This document shows positions 59,868 through 64,000 of a stretch of 64,000 bases of DNA, in pieces. The first letter of the stretch is position 1. Every line of letters begins with the position of its first letter. Origin of the DNA: Castellaniella sp. (GTDB taxonomy: Bacteria; Pseudomonadota; Gammaproteobacteria; Burkholderiales; Burkholderiaceae_B). The notes under the pieces are model-generated. The model worked only from the letters and a program-made list of their open reading frames with translations. It did not search any database and had not been told where the DNA came from. The translations under genes and the position numbers were made by a program. The stretch is from assembly GCA_019104865.1 (NCBI GenBank), contig JAHRWZ010000102.1, positions 19,393 to 83,392 of the forward strand, read 5' to 3'.

Positions 59868-61394
59868 TCAGAAGAATCCCAGGGCATCCGGGCTGTAACT
59901 GACCAACAGGCACTTGGTCTGCTGGTAGGCGTTGAGCGCCATCTTGTGCGTTTCACGTCCGATGCCGGACTGCTTATAGCCACCGAATGCCGCATGGGCT
60001 GGATACAGGTGATAGCAGTTGGTCCAGACCCGGCCTGCCTGAATCTGACGTCCGACCCGATAGGCTTGCGACCCATCGCGGGTCCAGACGCCGGCGCCCA
60101 GCCCGTAGTCCGTATCATTGGCGATGGCCACTGCCTCATCCTCATCTCTGAAGGTCGAGACCGAGGCCACGGGACCGAAGATCTCTTCCTGGAACACCCG
60201 CATGCTGTTGTCCCCGAACAGCAGCGTCGGCTTGACGTAATACCCCTGGTCCAGGCCCGCGGCCGGCACATTGCGCGCGCCACCGGTCAGGCAACGGGCC
60301 CCCTCTTCCCGGCCGATGTCGATGTAGCCCAGGATCTTGTCCATCTGCGCTTTCGACACCTGCGCCCCCAGCATGGTCGCCGCATCCAGCGGATGGCCGG
60401 TCTTCATGGCTTCCACCCGCCGGACGGCGCGTTCGATGAAGCGTTCGTAGATGGATTCCTGCACCAGGATGCGCGAGGGGCAGGTGCAGACTTCGCCCTG
60501 GTTCAGGGCGAACATGCTCAGGCCCTCCAGCGTCTTGTCGAAGAAGGCATCGTCCTGATCCATGACGTTGGCGAAGAAAATGTTCGGGCTCTTGCCGCCC
60601 AGTTCGACCGTGCTGGGAATCAGGCTATCGGCGGCCGCGTGCAGGATGTGCTTGCCGGTCGGCGTCGATCCGGTGAAGGCGATCTTGGCGATCCGCTTGC
60701 TGGAGGCCAGCGCCGCGCCGGCCTCCTTGCCAAAGCCGTTGACGATGTTCAGCACACCCGGCGGCAGCAGGTCGCCGATCAGTTCCATCAGCACCAGGAT
60801 CGATGCGGGCGTCTGTTCGGCGGGCTTGAGCACCACGCAATTGCCCGCCGCCAGCGCCGGGCCGAGCTTCCAGGCCGCCATCAGCAAGGGAAAATTCCAG
60901 GGGATGATCTGCCCCACGACACCCATGGGCTCGTGGAAATGATAGGCCACGGTGGTCTTGTCGATTTCCGAGATGCCGCCCTCCTGGGCACGGATGCAGC
61001 CGGCGAAATAGCGTAGATGGTCGATGGCCAGCGGCAGATCGGCCGCCATCGTTTCGCGCAGAGGCTTGCCGTTATCGATAGTTTCAGCCACCGCCAGCAG
61101 GCGCAGGTTCTGCTCCATGCGGTCGGCCACCCGCAGCAGGATGCCGGCCCGCTCGGCCACCGCCATCTCGCCCCAGGCCTTGCGCGCGGCATGCGCGGCA
61201 TCCAGCGCTGCCTCCACATCCGCTGCATCGGAACGGGGCACCTCGCAGAACACCTGCCCGGTGATCGGCGACAGATTATCGAAATAGTTGCCGGCAACCG
61301 GCGCGACCCAGCGTCCGCCGATGTAATTTTCGTAGTGTTTCTTGTAGGGAAAGCCGATGTCGATGCCAAAATGCTTCAGGTCGGTCATATCCAT
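59868..61394 (-). CDS. Acetaldehyde-type aldehyde dehydrogenase (ExaC/AcoD)
   Basis: NAD-dependent aldehyde dehydrogenase, 508 residues. Catalytic Glu in [14 protein letters not shown] near 270 and catalytic Cys in [11 protein letters not shown] near 305, the latter segment being characteristic of the ExaC/AcoD/AldB group. The cofactor loop is [12 protein letters not shown] near 246. It starts the operon with the alcohol dehydrogenase and is driven from a sigma-54 promoter at 61477..61492. Facing it is an AcoR-like activator gene, the usual partner of such operons. Confidence 0.93.
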   Translation of the reverse strand: MDMTDLKHFGIDIGFPYKKHYENYIGGRWVAPVAGNYFDNLSPITGQVFCEVPRSDAADVEAALDAAHAARKAWGEMAVAERAGILLRVADRMEQNLRLLAVAETIDNGKPLRETMAADLPLAIDHLRYFAGCIRAQEGGISEIDKTTVAYHFHEPMGVVGQIIPWNFPLLMAAWKLGPALAAGNCVVLKPAEQTPASILVLMELIGDLLPPGVLNIVNGFGKEAGAALASSKRIAKIAFTGSTPTGKHILHAAADSLIPSTVELGGKSPNIFFANVMDQDDAFFDKTLEGLSMFALNQGEVCTCPSRILVQESIYERFIERAVRRVEAMKTGHPLDAATMLGAQVSKAQMDKILGYIDIGREEGARCLTGGARNVPAAGLDQGYYVKPTLLFGDNSMRVFQEEIFGPVASVSTFRDEDEAVAIANDTDYGLGAGVWTRDGSQAYRVGRQIQAGRVWTNCYHLYPAHAAFGGYKQSGIGRETHKMALNAYQQTKCLLVSYSPDALGFF

Positions 61395-61476
61395 GTCTGT
61401 CTCCTTGGATGGGGCGGCGCCCGGCCGATGCCGGGCTCTGACACGCCGTCACGATGCGTCGTGATGTGTCATTCAA

Positions 61477-61492
61477 AGCAAGCATCGTGCCA
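61477..61492 (-). promoter_or_regulatory. Sigma-54 promoter of the aldehyde/alcohol dehydrogenase operon
   Basis: On the minus strand TGGCAC-N5-TTGCT, with GG at 61491-61490 and GC at 61479-61478, ten bases apart. About 85 bases upstream of the aldehyde dehydrogenase ATG. Confidence 0.85.
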
Positions 61493-61606
61493 ACCTAGTG
61501 CCCTGGTGACCGAACTAACCAGACAGCACACTAGGCCATCAGAGTGGTTTTCAAAGGCACCGCATCGATGGCATACTGCCTGAAAGCTGCTTTAAAAACA
61601 GGGATT

Positions 61607-61623
61607 TGTCGCATTTTGCGACA
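61607..61623 (-). promoter_or_regulatory. Candidate AcoR-type upstream activating site
   Basis: Perfect dyad TGTCGCA-TTT-TGCGACA, about 115 bases upstream of the sigma-54 promoter. A further half-site TGCGACA occurs at 61639..61645. Matches the TGTC...GACA form of sites used by AcoR-like activators. Confidence 0.6.
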
Positions 61624-61696
61624 GTCGATACGGCATCTTGCGACACCCCTGGCGCACCGTGCGCCACCAGGGTCGCGTTCCGGACGGAGACACCCC

Positions 61697-63523
61697 ATGC
61701 AGAACCCACCGCCACTGGCCCTGGCCCCCGGAACCCGGGCCGCCCCCCGCATCCATCAGTCCTGGGCGCGCTGCGCCAGCCTGGATCCCGTCCTGCTGGC
61801 CGATCCGAACCCGCTGCCGCGCGCCGACCTGAACATCCGGATCGAAACGCACCGGATCCTGCTGCAATGGGCCGAGCCCAGTCTCTGCGCACTGGGTGCT
61901 CTGGCCGATTCGACCCGTGGTGTCGTCGTCCTGGCCGACTCCAGCGGTCTCATCCTCCGGGAATACGGCAATCGCGGCTTTCTGGACAAGGCGCACCGTG
62001 TCGCGCTGCAACCCGGTGTGAGCTGGGCCGAACCCCAGCGGGGCACCAATGCCATCGGCACCGCCCTGCACGACGGTCGCGCCGTGCGCGTCCATGGCGC
62101 GGAGCACTTCCTGGCCTGCAACAGCATCCTGAGCTGCCACGCCGCGCCCATCTTCTCGCCCACGGGCGAAATCTTGGGCATCCTGGACCTGTCCGGCCCG
62201 GCCGACGACATGCGGGGTCACTCGCTGACCCTGGTTCAGCGCATGGCGCGGGGCATCGCTGATCGGATCCTGAGCGAGAGCCCCCTGCGCCGGCTCGATT
62301 TCCGTCTGGGCCAGGGGCCGGACGACGACTCCAGCCACGCCATCCTGCTGCTGGACGACGACGCCCGCATCGCCGGGGCCAACGATGCGGCCCTGCAGGC
62401 ACTGGACACCGACTGGAGCCTCATCGGCACGCCCTGCGCGCAATGGATAGACGGACCGCTGCACACCCGCGACGCGCCTCTGCGCCGCCACGACGGCCGC
62501 CCCATGACGGGCCGCCTGGCGCATCCTCCACGCGTGTCACCACGGCAGGCACCGGTTCCCGCGGTCCCGCCGGCGGCGCTCCGCGCCCTGCCCGACCCCG
62601 ACACGGTCAGCGCGCCCCTGCTGGACCAAGCCATCCGCGCGCTGGATGCGGGCCTGGCCGTACTGCTGCAGGGCGAAACCGGCACCGGCAAGGAAGTCCT
62701 GGCGCACCATATCCATGCCTGCGGTGCCTGGCGCGCCGGGCCATTCGTGGCCATCAATTGCGCCGCGCTGCCCGAGCACCTGATCGAATCCGAACTGTTC
62801 GGCTACGAACCCGGCGCCTTCACCGGAGCGCGGCGCGAAGGGGCGCGCGGCCTGCTGCGCCAGGCGCACCACGGCGTCCTGTTCCTGGACGAGATCGGCG
62901 ACATGCCCCTGACGCTGCAAACCCGGCTGCTGCGAGTCCTGCAGGAACGCGAGGTCCAACCCCTGGGATCGGACAAGCGAATCCCCCTGGAATTCGGCCT
63001 GATCAGCGCCAGCCACCAGAACCTCGAATCGCTGGTGGCCCAGGGGCGGTTCCGCGCCGATCTGTACTACCGGCTGCAGGACATGCCGCTTGCCCTGCCG
63101 CCCCTGCGCGACCGGCCTGACCTGGCGACATTCATCCGGGATGCCTACCGGCAACTCGGTGGATGCCTGTCCGCGGACGCGATCGCCACGCTGGCCGGAT
63201 ATACCTGGCCCGGCAACTACCGCGAGCTGTTCAGCGTCCTGAGGCGGTTGCGCTGCCAGCATCCGGATCGGGAACCCGTCGCAGCCGACGGGCTGCTCCC
63301 GGGAACGGCGCGGGCGGATCCCGCCGTGCCCGTCCCGGCGCAAGCAGGCCTCGACATCGTGGCTGCGTCGGCGGCAGCGGCCGGTGATCGCGCCGCCAGC
63401 CTGCGCATGCTGGAGCGCCAGGCCATCGAGCAGGCGTTGCTGGCCTGCCAAGGCAACGTCAGCCGGGCGGCCCGCCGCCTTGGCATTCACCGCAGTACGT
63501 TGCACCGGAAACTGAACGGCTGA
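61697..63523 (+). CDS. Sigma-54 dependent transcriptional activator, AcoR-like
   Basis: 608 residues: GAF-type sensor (about 60-200) with QRGTNAIGTALHDGRAVRVHGAEHF, then a linker/PAS-like stretch. The AAA+ domain (about 315-540) has Walker A QGETGTGKEVLA and the sigma-54 contact GAFTGA in YEPGAFTGARREGARG. A Fis-type helix-turn-helix is at the end (GNVSRAARRLGIHRSTLHRKL). The start MQNPPPLAL at 61697 follows GGAGA. It faces the aldehyde/alcohol dehydrogenase operon, whose sigma-54 promoter and upstream dyad it very probably controls. Confidence 0.9.
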   Translation: MQNPPPLALAPGTRAAPRIHQSWARCASLDPVLLADPNPLPRADLNIRIETHRILLQWAEPSLCALGALADSTRGVVVLADSSGLILREYGNRGFLDKAHRVALQPGVSWAEPQRGTNAIGTALHDGRAVRVHGAEHFLACNSILSCHAAPIFSPTGEILGILDLSGPADDMRGHSLTLVQRMARGIADRILSESPLRRLDFRLGQGPDDDSSHAILLLDDDARIAGANDAALQALDTDWSLIGTPCAQWIDGPLHTRDAPLRRHDGRPMTGRLAHPPRVSPRQAPVPAVPPAALRALPDPDTVSAPLLDQAIRALDAGLAVLLQGETGTGKEVLAHHIHACGAWRAGPFVAINCAALPEHLIESELFGYEPGAFTGARREGARGLLRQAHHGVLFLDEIGDMPLTLQTRLLRVLQEREVQPLGSDKRIPLEFGLISASHQNLESLVAQGRFRADLYYRLQDMPLALPPLRDRPDLATFIRDAYRQLGGCLSADAIATLAGYTWPGNYRELFSVLRRLRCQHPDREPVAADGLLPGTARADPAVPVPAQAGLDIVAASAAAAGDRAASLRMLERQAIEQALLACQGNVSRAARRLGIHRSTLHRKLNG

Positions 63524-63602
63524 CGCGTGCACGAAGCGCACGGCAGACGACGGGCCGCATGAACCCAGGGCGATCATCCAGGCCCGTAGACGTCACGAAA
63601 AT

Positions 63603-63630
63603 GGACAGGCCGCCCGAAGGCGGCCCGTCC
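63603..63630 (-). terminator. Rho-independent terminator of rpoD
   Basis: Stem GGCCGCC/GGCGGCC with tetraloop CGAA, extended by four further pairs across one mismatch. On the minus strand it is followed by ATTTTCG, 17 bases after the rpoD stop. Confidence 0.7.
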
Positions 63631-63646
63631 CTGCATCACACCAGGA

Positions 63647-64000
<354 letters not shown>

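Larger units (their letters stand above)
61395..61696. promoter_or_regulatory. Divergent control region between aldehyde dehydrogenase and AcoR-like genes
   Basis: 302 bases without a gene. Holds the sigma-54 promoter (61477..61492, minus), the perfect dyad at 61607..61623 and a nested palindrome at 61650..61666 close to the AcoR-like start. Nothing else recognised. Confidence 0.7.

Overview
The window looks like chromosomal DNA of a high-GC betaproteobacterium, most probably Burkholderiales/Alcaligenaceae. The grounds are the general character of the proteins (PmdABC-type protocatechuate 4,5-cleavage genes in Comamonas order, HAAT and TRAP transporters, recCBD, rpoD at the right edge) and the dense, often overlapping gene arrangement. 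The genus cannot be settled by reading alone. I see no rRNA, tRNA, insertion sequence, phage gene or CRISPR array.

Left part (1..19.8 kb), mostly housekeeping and respiration. The recC-recB-recD operon (minus, recD cut by the window edge) is followed by yggS, a Spy/CpxP-like periplasmic protein and an NlpC/P60 lipoprotein. A tsdBA pair encodes thiosulfate dehydrogenase and its cytochrome c partner. Next come a BaeSR-like two-component system, a YadGH-like ABC exporter, a class V aminotransferase, an EAL-HDOD signalling protein and a BenE benzoate-type transporter.

Middle part (19.9..53.8 kb), an aromatic-acid catabolic island. A TRAP transporter with two tandem binding proteins sits beside an FAD-linked 2-hydroxyacid dehydrogenase, an aromatic aldehyde dehydrogenase, a benzoylformate decarboxylase and a divergent LysR gene. 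Together these form a mandelate-type oxidation route. Convergent to this is a 12-gene minus-strand run, galD-ligJ-ligK-ligI-ligA-ligB-ligC followed by a branched-chain-amino-acid-type ABC transporter. It covers protocatechuate 4,5-cleavage to pyruvate and oxaloacetate plus probable uptake of an aromatic acid. The last gene of that run fuses the LivF ATPase to a hemerythrin domain. Beyond the divergent LysR lie two oxidoreductases, a second (orphan) substrate-binding protein, vanA/vanB, a MarR regulator, an alpha/beta hydrolase, a second and divergent LigA/LigB pair, and pobA between two paralogous AraC regulators. Vanillate (VanAB) and 4-hydroxybenzoate (PobA) both converge on protocatechuate, and hydroxylated mandelates could feed both.

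Right part (53.8..64 kb). A DctB/DctD two-component system is divergent from dctA, which has a textbook sigma-54 promoter and a DctD-like upstream site. An alcohol dehydrogenase/aldehyde dehydrogenase pair also has a sigma-54 promoter and faces an AcoR-like sigma-54 activator. The window ends in the C-terminal part of rpoD.

The most interesting observations are the LivF-hemerythrin fusion inside the protocatechuate operon; a 26-bp element starting exactly 88 bp upstream of both the second ligA and pobA; a 27-bp element, with a covarying dyad, upstream of both galD and the aldo/keto reductase gene; and the coherent hydroxymandelate-to-protocatechuate gene set.
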